From positions 1-64,000 of the forward strand of contig NZ_JAAAKV010000002.1 of assembly GCF_009905725.1 (NCBI RefSeq): a stretch of 64,000 nucleotides of DNA, written 5' to 3'. The notes under the pieces are model-generated. The model was not told the DNA's origin. It saw nothing but the letters and a program-made list of their open reading frames with translations, and did not search any database. This DNA comes from Emticicia sp. CRIBPO. GTDB taxonomy: Bacteria; Bacteroidota; Bacteroidia; Cytophagales; Spirosomataceae. Each line of letters starts with the position of its first letter. Position 1 is the first letter of the stretch. Both the position numbers and the translations under genes were made by a program. Of this stretch, positions 8,148-16,418 are shown in pieces.

Positions 8148-9907
8148 TTTAGTTTTAATTCTTTTGCAATATCTGCAACTTTATCTTTTAACTGCTCAAG
8201 GGTAGCATCAAAATCTTCCTTGTTTTTCAATTTTGATTTTACGCCGATATAAAACTTGATTTTAGGCTCTGTTCCTGAAGGTCTGCAGGTAAATTTCGTT
8301 CCGTCGGCAGTAAAAAACTGTAAAACATTGGAAGATTCAATTCCCAGTTTCCCTGAAGGTATCGAAACGGTCTCTTTTGTTTTAAAGTCTGTCCTGGTCA
8401 GTTGGCCATAGTCATCCATTCTGATTACTTTGGAACCGGCCAGTGTTGCCGGTGGATTAGCCCTGAAATCGGCCATCATCTGCTGAATTTCCTCAGCCCC
8501 GGTTTTTCCTTTTCTTGTTACCGACACCAGGCCTTCGTAGTAGAAGCCGTATTGCTTGTACATGTCAGCCAGAAAATCAAACAGGCTGATACCGTTCTGT
8601 TTGGCGTAGGCAGTCAGCTCGGCAATCATCGCACAGCTGGCAATGGCATCTTTGTCTCTCACTTTATCACCGATCAGGTAGCCGTAGCTTTCCTCTCCGC
8701 CACCGATAAAGGTCTCCTGGCCTTCCAGCTCACGGATCACCTGGGCAATGTACTTAAACCCTGTCAGTGTATTATAACATTTCACGCCTGATTTCTCTGC
8801 CATAGCATCGATAAGGTCAGTCGTTACGATAGTCTTGCAAACAAATTCTTTTCCCGTCAGTTTCTTGGCTTTTTTCCATGATTTCAGCAGGTAATAGATG
8901 ATCAGACTGGCGGCCTGGTTACCGTTCAGCAACTGCCATTCTCCTTTTGGGTTCTTTACCGCCATACCCACACGGTCAGCGTCAGGGTCGGTGGCAATAA
9001 CAAGATCAGCATCTATTTCCTTGGCTTTGTTCATCGCCAGCGTCATGGCTTCTTTTTCTTCAGGATTTGGATATACCACCGTCGAGAAGTTTCCGTCAGG
9101 GTTAGCCTGTTCCTTTACAATGGTCACATTCGTAAACCCTAACTGGGCCAAAGCCGGAGGCACCATCGTAATACCCGTACCGTGAATAGGTGAGAATACG
9201 ATTTTAAGATCAGACTGTTTTTTCAGCATTCTCGGGCTTACAGCAATACTTTTGACGGCTTTCAGGTATTTCTTGTCGAGTACCTCACCGATCATTTTGA
9301 TCCTTTTCTTAACGCCTTTGAACTTGATGTTTTTGACGTTGGTAATCGCGTTGACTTCCTCCACGATGTTTTTATCGTGCGGAGCTACCACCTGCGATCC
9401 ATCATTCCAGTATACTTTATAACCATTGTATTCTCTCGGATTGTGAGAAGCAGTGATTACGATACCTGAGTGACAACCCAGCTCTCTGACTGTGAACGAC
9501 AACTGAGGTGTAGGTCTGAGTTCCTTATATAGATAAACGGCAATGCCATTGGCCGAAAGAATGTCTGCTGCAGTCTGGGCAAACTCAGGGGAGAAGTTCC
9601 TGGAGTCATAGGCTATTGCTACTTTGATCGGCTCGTCTGTGACCACTTTGTTAAGATAATTGGCCAGTCCCTGGGTGGCTGCTCCTACGGTGTATTTGTT
9701 CATACGGTTCGAGCCGACACCTATTTCGCCCCGCATACCCCCTGTTCCGAATTCAAGATTCCGGTAAAATGAATCTGTAAGTTGCGTACTGTTTCCCTCG
9801 TCTATTAATTTTCTGACAGCGTCTTTTGTTTCTTCGTCGTAGCGACCGTTAAGCCAGGTTTTAATATTTTTTTCTACAGTTTTTTCAAGATTTAGATTTT
9901 TCAACAT
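8144..9907 (-). CDS. Phospho-sugar mutase (phosphoglucomutase/phosphomannomutase)
   Basis: An alpha-D-phosphohexomutase that interconverts sugar 1- and 6-phosphates, feeding glycogen and cell-envelope sugar nucleotides. Visible hallmarks are the active-site serine S154 in TASHNPREYNGYKVYW, the Mg-binding loop DPDADRVG (about residue 300), the sugar-binding loop GGGEESYGY and the C-terminal phosphate-binding loop RPSGTEPKIKFY. The length (587 aa) fits the PgcA-like bacterial group. I chose the ATG at 9905-9907 because the protein then starts in the usual helix; an in-frame TTG at 9967 would add 20 atypical residues and overlap the bestrophin stop. Whether glucose, mannose or ribose phosphate is preferred cannot be told from sequence. 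Confidence 0.92.
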   Translation of the reverse strand: MLKNLNLEKTVEKNIKTWLNGRYDEETKDAVRKLIDEGNSTQLTDSFYRNLEFGTGGMRGEIGVGSNRMNKYTVGAATQGLANYLNKVVTDEPIKVAIAYDSRNFSPEFAQTAADILSANGIAVYLYKELRPTPQLSFTVRELGCHSGIVITASHNPREYNGYKVYWNDGSQVVAPHDKNIVEEVNAITNVKNIKFKGVKKRIKMIGEVLDKKYLKAVKSIAVSPRMLKKQSDLKIVFSPIHGTGITMVPPALAQLGFTNVTIVKEQANPDGNFSTVVYPNPEEKEAMTLAMNKAKEIDADLVIATDPDADRVGMAVKNPKGEWQLLNGNQAASLIIYYLLKSWKKAKKLTGKEFVCKTIVTTDLIDAMAEKSGVKCYNTLTGFKYIAQVIRELEGQETFIGGGEESYGYLIGDKVRDKDAIASCAMIAELTAYAKQNGISLFDFLADMYKQYGFYYEGLVSVTRKGKTGAEEIQQMMADFRANPPATLAGSKVIRMDDYGQLTRTDFKTKETVSIPSGKLGIESSNVLQFFTADGTKFTCRPSGTEPKIKFYIGVKSKLKNKEDFDATLEQLKDKVADIAKELKLN

Positions 9908-9963
9908 TGGTTGATAGAGGTTTAGATTTGAACTGAACAAATTAAATAAAGTTATCAGAGGAA

Positions 9964-10824
9964 TCAAAGTATTTCATTTAAATTATCTTTTATCGTTTGG
10001 GCGATGGTATCAATCGGTAAATCGTTGGCATCACGGCCAAACGGATCCTCAATTTCCTCCGCAATCAGCTCTATACTGCCGAATACATAAAAGATAAGCG
10101 ACACGATCGGCATCGCCCAGTAACCGAATTCCCTGACGAAACCGATGGGCATCGTAAATACATATATGAAAATAACCTTGTTGATAAAAAGCCCGTAAGA
10201 ATAAGGAATCGGTGTTTTTTTTATCCTTTCACAAGCCCCTACAATATCGGTAAATGACCTGAGTTCTTCGTTGATAAAGAGCATCTGTTCATGGCTGATT
10301 TCCTTCTTTTCGATGAGCTGCTGCACTTCCCCGTAAATGGCCTTCATGATCCTGTTCGGCACATGGATGACTTCTTTGAGTTCCTTGTGTGAATAGCTTT
10401 CGGTGGCCGTTATCTCTTCCCAGATCACCCCTGCCCTCAAATGTTCTTTAATCGCAAACACGTAGTTGATCAGGTGAATCCTGAATCTTTTCTTTACTTC
10501 TTCGCTTTTGATGATCACGCTGAGTTTTAAGGCAAGGTTCCTGGAATTATTAACCATGGCTCCCCATTGTTTGCGGCCCTCCCACCAGCGGTCATATGCC
10601 GTATTGGTCCTGAAAACCAGCAAAAGTGATAAGACAAAACCTACGAGGGAATGAATGGCGGTGGTGTTTTTGAAAGAGGCGTTGAAATAATCGTTTTCCA
10701 GGTAGGCTACAATACCGGTAAACGCCGCTACTCCTAAAATTCCCGGAAGCATCATCCGGAATGTGTCACTTTTGTGGAAGGCAAATATGAGTTTTTTCCA
10801 GTCTTTGGGGTTGTAAATGACCAT
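9964..10824 (-). CDS. Bestrophin-family anion channel protein
   Basis: A 286-residue inner-membrane protein of the bestrophin/UPF0187 family. The diagnostic signature VFRTNTAYDRWWEGRKQWG lies near residues 70-90, and there are hydrophobic segments near residues 25-45, 55-75, 205-225 and 230-250. Bacterial members form pentameric channels; some conduct anions and one characterised member (KpBest) conducts cations, so ion selectivity is not assigned. It is the first gene of the leftward run with the mutase, the two kinases and the LytTR regulator. It is separated from the mutase ATG by 56 bp. Confidence 0.9.
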   Translation of the reverse strand: MVIYNPKDWKKLIFAFHKSDTFRMMLPGILGVAAFTGIVAYLENDYFNASFKNTTAIHSLVGFVLSLLLVFRTNTAYDRWWEGRKQWGAMVNNSRNLALKLSVIIKSEEVKKRFRIHLINYVFAIKEHLRAGVIWEEITATESYSHKELKEVIHVPNRIMKAIYGEVQQLIEKKEISHEQMLFINEELRSFTDIVGACERIKKTPIPYSYGLFINKVIFIYVFTMPIGFVREFGYWAMPIVSLIFYVFGSIELIAEEIEDPFGRDANDLPIDTIAQTIKDNLNEIL

Positions 10825-10914
10825 CTCTTTATTTTAAAAATTAACGGATTCAAACTTACACAATTGGTTTTATTCTGCAATGAAATTCGTGTGATGTATT
10901 TGGGGTATTTGTAA

Positions 10915-11039
10915 GGAAAAAGGAGGTTGGAAAAAGGAAAACGCAAATATAAGGGTGCCTTTTGACTTCGAGTTAAACTCAATAGAATCTAAAAATAATG
11001 AAGGAGAGGGTCTCCTTCAAACTCCGTCCTCCTTTTTCC
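10915..11039. repeat. Nested inverted repeats in the bestrophin/zinc-operon intergenic region
   Basis: Part of the 316-bp non-coding gap 10825-11140. GGAAAAAGGAGG at 10915-10926 is matched by its exact complement CCTCCTTTTTCC at 11028-11039. Between them, an 8-bp stem hairpin GAAGGAGA-GGG-TCTCCTTC occupies 11000-11018. No T run follows the small hairpin, so it is not a standard terminator. It could be the remnant of a small inverted-repeat element or a purine-rich structural element; I cannot tell which. Confidence 0.4.
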
Positions 11040-11070
11040 ACACTCCTTTCTCCAGACTAAATTTTTTATT

Positions 11071-11085
11071 TGCAACATTGTTGCA
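11071..11085. promoter_or_regulatory. Operator copy 1, TGCAACATTGTTGCA (putative Zur box)
   Basis: A 7-1-7 palindrome, TGCAACA-T-TGTTGCA, overlapping the -33 element of the zinc operon promoter. The same 15 bases recur at 11109-11123. Fur-family repressors bind palindromes of about this size, and the downstream genes are all zinc-linked, so Zur is the most likely binder. That assignment is inference. Confidence 0.75.
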
Positions 11086-11110
11086 TTAAATTCATTTCTT
11101 ATTATATTTG
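11081..11110 (+). promoter_or_regulatory. Promoter of the zinc operon
   Basis: A Bacteroidota sigma-ABfr-type promoter: TTG at 11081-11083, a 19-base spacer and TATATTTG (TAnnTTTG) at 11103-11110. Transcription should begin about 11115-11117, leaving a leader of about 25 bases before the ATG at 11141. Both conserved boxes are embedded in the two operator copies, so a bound dimer at either would block RNA polymerase. Confidence 0.75.
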
Positions 11111-11123
11111 CAACATTGTTGCA
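11109..11123. promoter_or_regulatory. Operator copy 2, TGCAACATTGTTGCA (putative Zur box)
   Basis: Identical to the copy at 11071-11085, 38 bp centre to centre. It overlaps the end of the -7 box and the expected transcription start, a classic repressor position. Confidence 0.75.
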
Positions 11124-11140
11124 TTAATTAAATTCCAGAA

Positions 11141-12343
11141 ATGAAAAAAACAATCCTTCTTTTTATCAGCACCTTTACCTTATTAGTTACCTCTTGTGAC
11201 AACGAAAAGCATGAAGAAGTAGCACCCGATGATCCTTTGGAATACAAATACATCCGCGTGATGGTCAGTGATGAAATCACCAACGCCGTATCGGTCATCA
11301 ATACCCGGACAGGGGAAACACAGTCTTTCGAGGCCCGTTTTCCGAAATCGGCTACTTACCAGACGGCTTCCGGAAGGTTCGGTGTATTGGTCAATACTGC
11401 CAATAACTATGTCCAGCTGTTTGACTCAGGCTTTGAAGGACACGGCGACCATGTGGATGTTAAAGGCACACCCAAGTGGGCGGCCATTATCGGGGATGGG
11501 AACAAGCCTACCCATTTTAAAAGCAAAGGCAATGAAATCATTCTTTTCAATGACGGAGACGGCACGCTGGACATCGGCAATGAATCAGATTTTCATGTGA
11601 CAGGCAAAAAGCTTAGCAGGATCAATGCGGGCATCGCGGCCCACCATGGTGCCATGGCCAAGTTTGACAACGGCACTTATGCCATTACCGAAAAAGACGG
11701 TTCAGTGGCCGGGACCTTACCTGAACGTGTCAAAATAATTGACGCCAACGGAAAAACAGTGTTTGCCTCCACACTTCAGACCAAAGGCATTCATGGCAAT
11801 GCGACGAATGGAAAAGTGGCCGTTTTCGGTTCTTCAAGCGGTATTCTGGTCATCGAACAAGGAGGCAACCAGAAACTGATCCCTCATCCGAACGACTTCG
11901 GCACCGCCTGGTTTTCTTCTATTCTTGAAGCAAGGGGAGCGGGTAAATTCATAGGTTATACCGCTGCTGCCGGTGCTTACCTCATTGATGCACTGGCCAA
12001 TACGGTAACCCCAATACTGGCTAATACCGACATTATGCAGTGCAAAATTGACTACGCAGGAAACAACCTCGTCGTGCTTTTACACAGCGGTGAGGTCAGC
12101 ATTTACGATTTAGCGACGAATAAACTAAAGAAAAGTGCCGTGATTTTACCGGCTACGCTGAAAACAGAAACCCAGAAACCTCAGCTGGAAGCTACAGCCA
12201 AATACCTGTATGTGACCCAGCCCAAAAGCGGGGAAATACTGCAGATCCCGGTTTCAGACCTCAGTTCCTCTAAAAAAATCAAAGTTTCAGCCACGCCTTA
12301 CCGGCTATCAATCCTGGGTATAGAATCCAGTGAAGACCATTAA
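11141..12343 (+). CDS. AztD-like zinc-binding beta-propeller lipoprotein
   Basis: A 400-residue exported lipoprotein: signal segment 1-18, then lipobox LVTSC with C19. The mature part resembles AztD, the periplasmic zinc metallochaperone that loads the AztC solute-binding protein in alphaproteobacteria. It has beta-propeller-like repeats and histidine clusters at GFEGHGDHVDV, AAHHGAM, GIHGNA and PHPNDFG. It is the first gene after a promoter flanked by two palindromic operators and is followed by two further metal-linked genes. The likely role is binding zinc at the cell envelope under zinc starvation. No aztABC transporter is present in the window, so the acceptor is unknown. The family call is by motif recognition; a general beta-propeller metal-binding protein is the fallback. 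Confidence 0.75.
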   Translation: MKKTILLFISTFTLLVTSCDNEKHEEVAPDDPLEYKYIRVMVSDEITNAVSVINTRTGETQSFEARFPKSATYQTASGRFGVLVNTANNYVQLFDSGFEGHGDHVDVKGTPKWAAIIGDGNKPTHFKSKGNEIILFNDGDGTLDIGNESDFHVTGKKLSRINAGIAAHHGAMAKFDNGTYAITEKDGSVAGTLPERVKIIDANGKTVFASTLQTKGIHGNATNGKVAVFGSSSGILVIEQGGNQKLIPHPNDFGTAWFSSILEARGAGKFIGYTAAAGAYLIDALANTVTPILANTDIMQCKIDYAGNNLVVLLHSGEVSIYDLATNKLKKSAVILPATLKTETQKPQLEATAKYLYVTQPKSGEILQIPVSDLSSSKKIKVSATPYRLSILGIESSEDH

Positions 12344-12346
12344 TGA

Positions 12347-12700
12347 ATGATTATGGAAACCAACACATCCAAATTTGACTGGGCAGGCATTTTAAGTGCA
12401 TCACTTTGTGTGGTGCACTGCCTGCTCACTCCGGTTCTTATTCTTCTTCTGTCTAATAAAGAATGGTGGCACCAGGTATCTTACCTGTTTTTAGCCATCA
12501 GTTTTTATGCGGCTTTCAAGGCCACTCAAAATTGTACGGTCAATAAAATCGTGGTGCTGATATGGCTCAGTTTTCTTATCCTGGCCGTAAGCATTCTTTT
12601 TGAAGACACTTTCACGTGGCTGCATGAACTCAGCTACCTGGCCAGCTTCGGCCTGGTGGCAGGTCATATTCTTAATATCCGTTATTGTAAACATTGCTGA
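12347..12700 (+). CDS. MerC-domain membrane protein
   Basis: A 117-residue inner-membrane protein with about four hydrophobic spans. The first carries the MerC cysteine motif CVVHCLLTP (about residues 21-29), and the protein ends with a second cysteine pair, CKHC. MerC proteins were named for mercury uptake in mer operons, but there is no merR, merA or merP here, and Bacteroidota homologues commonly occur beside zinc genes. Transport or sensing of Zn(II) or another soft metal is therefore more likely. The start is 3 bp after the upstream stop; an ATG two codons further in (12353) is equally possible. Its TGA overlaps the ATG of the next gene, indicating coupled translation. Confidence 0.85.
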   Translation: MIMETNTSKFDWAGILSASLCVVHCLLTPVLILLLSNKEWWHQVSYLFLAISFYAAFKATQNCTVNKIVVLIWLSFLILAVSILFEDTFTWLHELSYLASFGLVAGHILNIRYCKHC

Positions 12701-13908
12701 TGAAAAAATTGCCTGTAACCGTATTGTCCGGATTTTTAGGAGCCGGAAAAACAACTTTGCTCAACCATCTCCTGCACAATAAAGCGGGTCTGAAAGTAGC
12801 CGTCATTGTCAACGACATGAGCGAGGTCAACATTGATGCCCGGCTGGTGGAAAAAGAGAACACACTATCAAGAACAGAAGAAAGACTGGTGGAGATGTCA
12901 AACGGATGTATCTGCTGCACACTCAGGGAAGACCTCATGATTGAAGTGGAGAAGCTGGCCCGTGAAAATCGTTTTGATTATCTGCTGATTGAATCCACGG
13001 GTATTTCCGAACCGGTGCCGGTGGCACAGACCTTCAGTTTTACGGACGAAGCCAATGGCATAGATTTATCAAAATGGTCCTACATAGACAGCATGGTAAC
13101 GGTGGTGGATGCTTTTAATTTCAGTAAGGACTTCGGCTCTTCCGACACGATCCACTCAAGGGCATTGAATGAGGATGACAGCGATCAAAGACCGATCGTT
13201 AATCTTCTGACCGACCAGATTGAATTTGCAGACATCATCCTGATCAACAAAGCGGATCTTGTGAGTCATGAGCAGCTTCATGAACTCAGGACATTAATAA
13301 GTAAACTGAATCCACACGCTAAAATTATCCTTTCCACTTTCGGCAGGGTTGAGCCGTCTGCGATCTTAGGCACCGGGCTTTTTGATTTTGAAACGGCCCA
13401 GGCCTCCGCAGGCTGGATCCAAGAAATACAGAATCACGAAAATGGGAAAACACACCAACCGGAAACAGAGGAATATGGTATTTCATCCTTTGTGTTCAGG
13501 GATAAACGGCCTTTTCACCCTGAAAGATTCTGGGATTACATTTCGGAAGACTGGCATGCGGGCATTATCCGCTCCAAGGGGCTTTTCTGGCTAGCTTCCC
13601 GGCCTTATGAAGCCCTCAACTGGTCACAGTCAGGCGGCTCGCTCAGGGCTGAAAGTGCCGGAAAATGGTGGGTAAGTAAGCCTTTCAACGAAAGAATCAG
13701 GTATGCTTCGTTTGTTGAAAATCAGGCAGCCATCGAATCACGCTGGGATAAGCGTTTCGGTGACAGGCAAAATGAACTGGTGATCATCGGCCAGGACCTT
13801 AACTATAGACTGGTTACGGAAGAACTCCGGCAATGCCTGTGTACTGAAAAAGAGATCAGTGAAATGGAATCGGGAAAGCGTTTTAAAGACCCTTTCCCGG
13901 TTGTCTGA
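12700..13908 (+). CDS. COG0523/CobW-family GTPase, putative zinc chaperone (ZigA-like)
   Basis: A 402-residue cytoplasmic GTPase. It has Walker A GFLGAGKTT at residues 11-19, the metal-binding CxCC motif at C70-I-C72-C73, a NKAD base-recognition motif near 187, and a CobW C-terminal domain (about 255-390). COG0523 proteins bind zinc through CxCC and use GTP hydrolysis to deliver it to client enzymes; the Zur-controlled members (ZigA, ZNG1-related) act when zinc is scarce. The ATG at 12700 overlaps the merC TGA (ATGA). A longer TTG start at 12694 is possible but less likely. The operon context argues for zinc rather than cobalamin metabolism. Confidence 0.9.
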   Translation: MKKLPVTVLSGFLGAGKTTLLNHLLHNKAGLKVAVIVNDMSEVNIDARLVEKENTLSRTEERLVEMSNGCICCTLREDLMIEVEKLARENRFDYLLIESTGISEPVPVAQTFSFTDEANGIDLSKWSYIDSMVTVVDAFNFSKDFGSSDTIHSRALNEDDSDQRPIVNLLTDQIEFADIILINKADLVSHEQLHELRTLISKLNPHAKIILSTFGRVEPSAILGTGLFDFETAQASAGWIQEIQNHENGKTHQPETEEYGISSFVFRDKRPFHPERFWDYISEDWHAGIIRSKGLFWLASRPYEALNWSQSGGSLRAESAGKWWVSKPFNERIRYASFVENQAAIESRWDKRFGDRQNELVIIGQDLNYRLVTEELRQCLCTEKEISEMESGKRFKDPFPVV

Positions 13909-13916
13909 TCACCTTT

Positions 13917-16358
13917 TCACTTTACCTGGTAGGTCTTTCTACCTGTCACGGGTGTTCCCGGAAAAACGAGACCTTCCAGGTATATTTCAAAAGTAGCCTC
14001 ATTGTCGGTATTAAAATACTCAAACTTTCCTTTGCCTGTGGCATCGGTCCTGACCACAGGATTCCAGTAAACCGTAGACCTGAAATCCGGGCGTTCATTT
14101 CCCGGAATCTCCTGGTCATAGGGCGGCAAATAGAACTCGGCAGGCACCGAATACCCCTTCCAGCCAAATCTTTTTATCCCCGGAGTATTGTCATTTTTCC
14201 AGTCGTAGTCCGGATTGCCTCTTTTCGTTAAAACGGAAATCACACCGTTGCCCCCTCTTGATCCGTAAATGGCCGCAGACGGGCCTTTCAATACATCAAT
14301 ATACTCGACATCCGTTGCCGGTATCGAAAGAATAAGACTCTTGTCCACAATGGTGCCGTCCAGGATATAAGTCGGTTCCGAACTACCCGATAAAGTACCG
14401 ATGCCCCGGATCACCACGCTCGGGTTAAACATATCCCCCGAAACCTGCACCCCGGCTACCCGGCCTCTCAGTATCTCCAGCACATTGCTGTATCCGGTCA
14501 TGTTATCCGTGACTTTGATGCTGGCATCAGGCTGACCGTAAAGTACCCGCCTGTCTTTCAGCCGCTGGTCCACTTTTTTTGCCTTTACGACAAATTCGTC
14601 CAGGAAAATAACCTTGTTCAGTCTTAATTTTCTTTCCAGCTCCAGTATCTCCTTACTGAGTTTGAGATAAGCAGCCAGGTCATGGGCAGCAAAAGTAACC
14701 GGCCGGTAAGGGATTCTGATCAAATCAATCTGCCTGAAGTCATTATTACCGATGATGATGGCAGTGTTCCGGTTGTTTTTACCGGCAATGGCCTGAAGCA
14801 GCACCCTCACAGAGTCTTGCACATCCAGTCCGTAGAATTCGAAACGCCCGTCTAATTCAGCTTCGGTGAAGTACAACTGGGTTGAGCTGTCCGGTTTGGT
14901 TATCATCATGGTCAGGTTGACCGCTTTTTCAAAGTTTTTACCGTTGGGTTTGGTAATTTCCCCGGAAATGGTCAGCCCTCTTTCCAAAGGGTACAGATAG
15001 GGTTTTTCCTGGTAATTAAGCACCTGTTCCCAACCGTATCTTCTCCATCCCTGGGTCATGAGCAGCAGGTCAAGAAGCACAGACGCTTTGGGATCGCCGG
15101 CGACAAAATAGGCCGCAGGATTCTCCACATAGCCTTTTACCTCAGACTCAAGCATCAGGTAGGACCGGATATGCCGCTCATCATCGTGGTCTTTGATCTG
15201 GTTTTTATCCAGCACGGCTACAGAAAACTCCCCGGCCAGGGGCTCCCCTTTGGAACCCGAAACCTGGATTTCGACCGTCGTTTTACTTCTTTTCGCGTAA
15301 GTACTCTGAGTAAGATTAAAAGTCACTTCCGGCGACCGGCCCAGGTTGTTATAAATAAGTCTCTCACAAACCGGCCGCGACTGTATGTTGAGTAACGTGA
15401 TTTTTATCAGGCCTGCAGGCAGTTCTTCTTTAGGGATAAGGATCGCAGAAGCAGGTTTTGTGAGCTGAACGCGGGCAGAGTAAACCACCTTTCCACGGCA
15501 TTGTGCTACCAGGATCATGTCTTCAGGCTCCGTAACTGTGTTTCTGAAAACAAAGGTTTTCAGATTTTTAGGATTTGAAAAATTATCCGTCATGAGGATA
15601 TATCCTTTTTCTGCAATGTCCGGAAAAGCGATGTCTTTTTCTTCAATAGCATTAAAACTCACCCTGGCCCTGTATTTCTGTCCTTTTTCGGGAGTAAAAT
15701 TGAAGATTCCCATGCCCAGGTGCTGGCTTTCAAATTTAATAACGGTATCTCCCGCACTGTTAAAAACAGCCCCGGTTACATTTACGCCCTTTCCCAGTTT
15801 ATCGGAGGCTTTAAAAGCAATCCTGGACTGGAGTCCGCTGACGAGCTGCCCGCCCTCCGGGAAAAAGTTAAAATCGTGCTCCGGCATTTTCTCTGTTTTC
15901 CGGACTTCTTTTTCTTCAAATTCAAAGAGATAGAAATCTTTATGGAAGAATTCGCTTTCAGGAAAATTCTTCATCCAGCTGGTATAAGCCCGGATCCTGT
16001 AAGCTCCTCCGGCCAAGGTGTCTGCCAACTTAAATTCCCCGTTTCCAAAACCTTTTGTGAGTTGAATAGTCTTTGAATCCACTACCCTGCCTTTGGCTGC
16101 ATCAATGAGATCAACATATAATGGAATACTTACCGTGTCAGGATGGTTGGTCATGCCTTCGACCAGGCAGGCTTTGAACCATAATGTTTCTCCTGCGGTA
16201 TAATAAGCCCGGTCGGTATGGAGATACGCCTTTTCCTGGGGGTTATCAAAATTATATTTATCGATCTTCTGCAGAAGCGTCTCAAGTACATCATCAAAAG
16301 CAGCAAAAGAAAACAGAACGGCCAGGAAAGGGAGAATTATAAATAGCTTTTTTCGCAT
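13917..16358 (-). CDS. MG2-like/TonB-plug-domain protein without a barrel
   Basis: An 813-residue exported protein with signal peptide 1-20. The N-terminal half has macroglobulin MG2-like features (EKAYLHTDRAYYTAGETLWFKA near 40-65), followed by further beta-sandwich segments. A TonB-dependent-receptor plug domain lies at about 610-705 (LRGRVAGVQV, SVVIRGIGTL, IDVLKGPSAAIYG, NGVISVLTKRG). Only about 110 residues follow the plug, too few for the 22-strand barrel. Such plug-only proteins recur in Bacteroidota next to envelope genes, but their function is not known. It converges on the zinc operon with only 8 bp between stops. DUF4126 and yicC lie upstream on the same strand. Confidence 0.8.
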   Translation of the reverse strand: MRKKLFIILPFLAVLFSFAAFDDVLETLLQKIDKYNFDNPQEKAYLHTDRAYYTAGETLWFKACLVEGMTNHPDTVSIPLYVDLIDAAKGRVVDSKTIQLTKGFGNGEFKLADTLAGGAYRIRAYTSWMKNFPESEFFHKDFYLFEFEEKEVRKTEKMPEHDFNFFPEGGQLVSGLQSRIAFKASDKLGKGVNVTGAVFNSAGDTVIKFESQHLGMGIFNFTPEKGQKYRARVSFNAIEEKDIAFPDIAEKGYILMTDNFSNPKNLKTFVFRNTVTEPEDMILVAQCRGKVVYSARVQLTKPASAILIPKEELPAGLIKITLLNIQSRPVCERLIYNNLGRSPEVTFNLTQSTYAKRSKTTVEIQVSGSKGEPLAGEFSVAVLDKNQIKDHDDERHIRSYLMLESEVKGYVENPAAYFVAGDPKASVLLDLLLMTQGWRRYGWEQVLNYQEKPYLYPLERGLTISGEITKPNGKNFEKAVNLTMMITKPDSSTQLYFTEAELDGRFEFYGLDVQDSVRVLLQAIAGKNNRNTAIIIGNNDFRQIDLIRIPYRPVTFAAHDLAAYLKLSKEILELERKLRLNKVIFLDEFVVKAKKVDQRLKDRRVLYGQPDASIKVTDNMTGYSNVLEILRGRVAGVQVSGDMFNPSVVIRGIGTLSGSSEPTYILDGTIVDKSLILSIPATDVEYIDVLKGPSAAIYGSRGGNGVISVLTKRGNPDYDWKNDNTPGIKRFGWKGYSVPAEFYLPPYDQEIPGNERPDFRSTVYWNPVVRTDATGKGKFEYFNTDNEATFEIYLEGLVFPGTPVTGRKTYQVK

Positions 16359-16418
16359 AATAAGTTTGAATTGGATTTACAGCAAATGTAAACATTGCCT
16401 TTAAAACATCAAAAATAT

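Noticed and set aside
12347-12700. Mercury-resistance operon
   Set aside because: MerC is the only mer-type gene; merR, merA, merP and merT are absent and both neighbours are zinc-linked.
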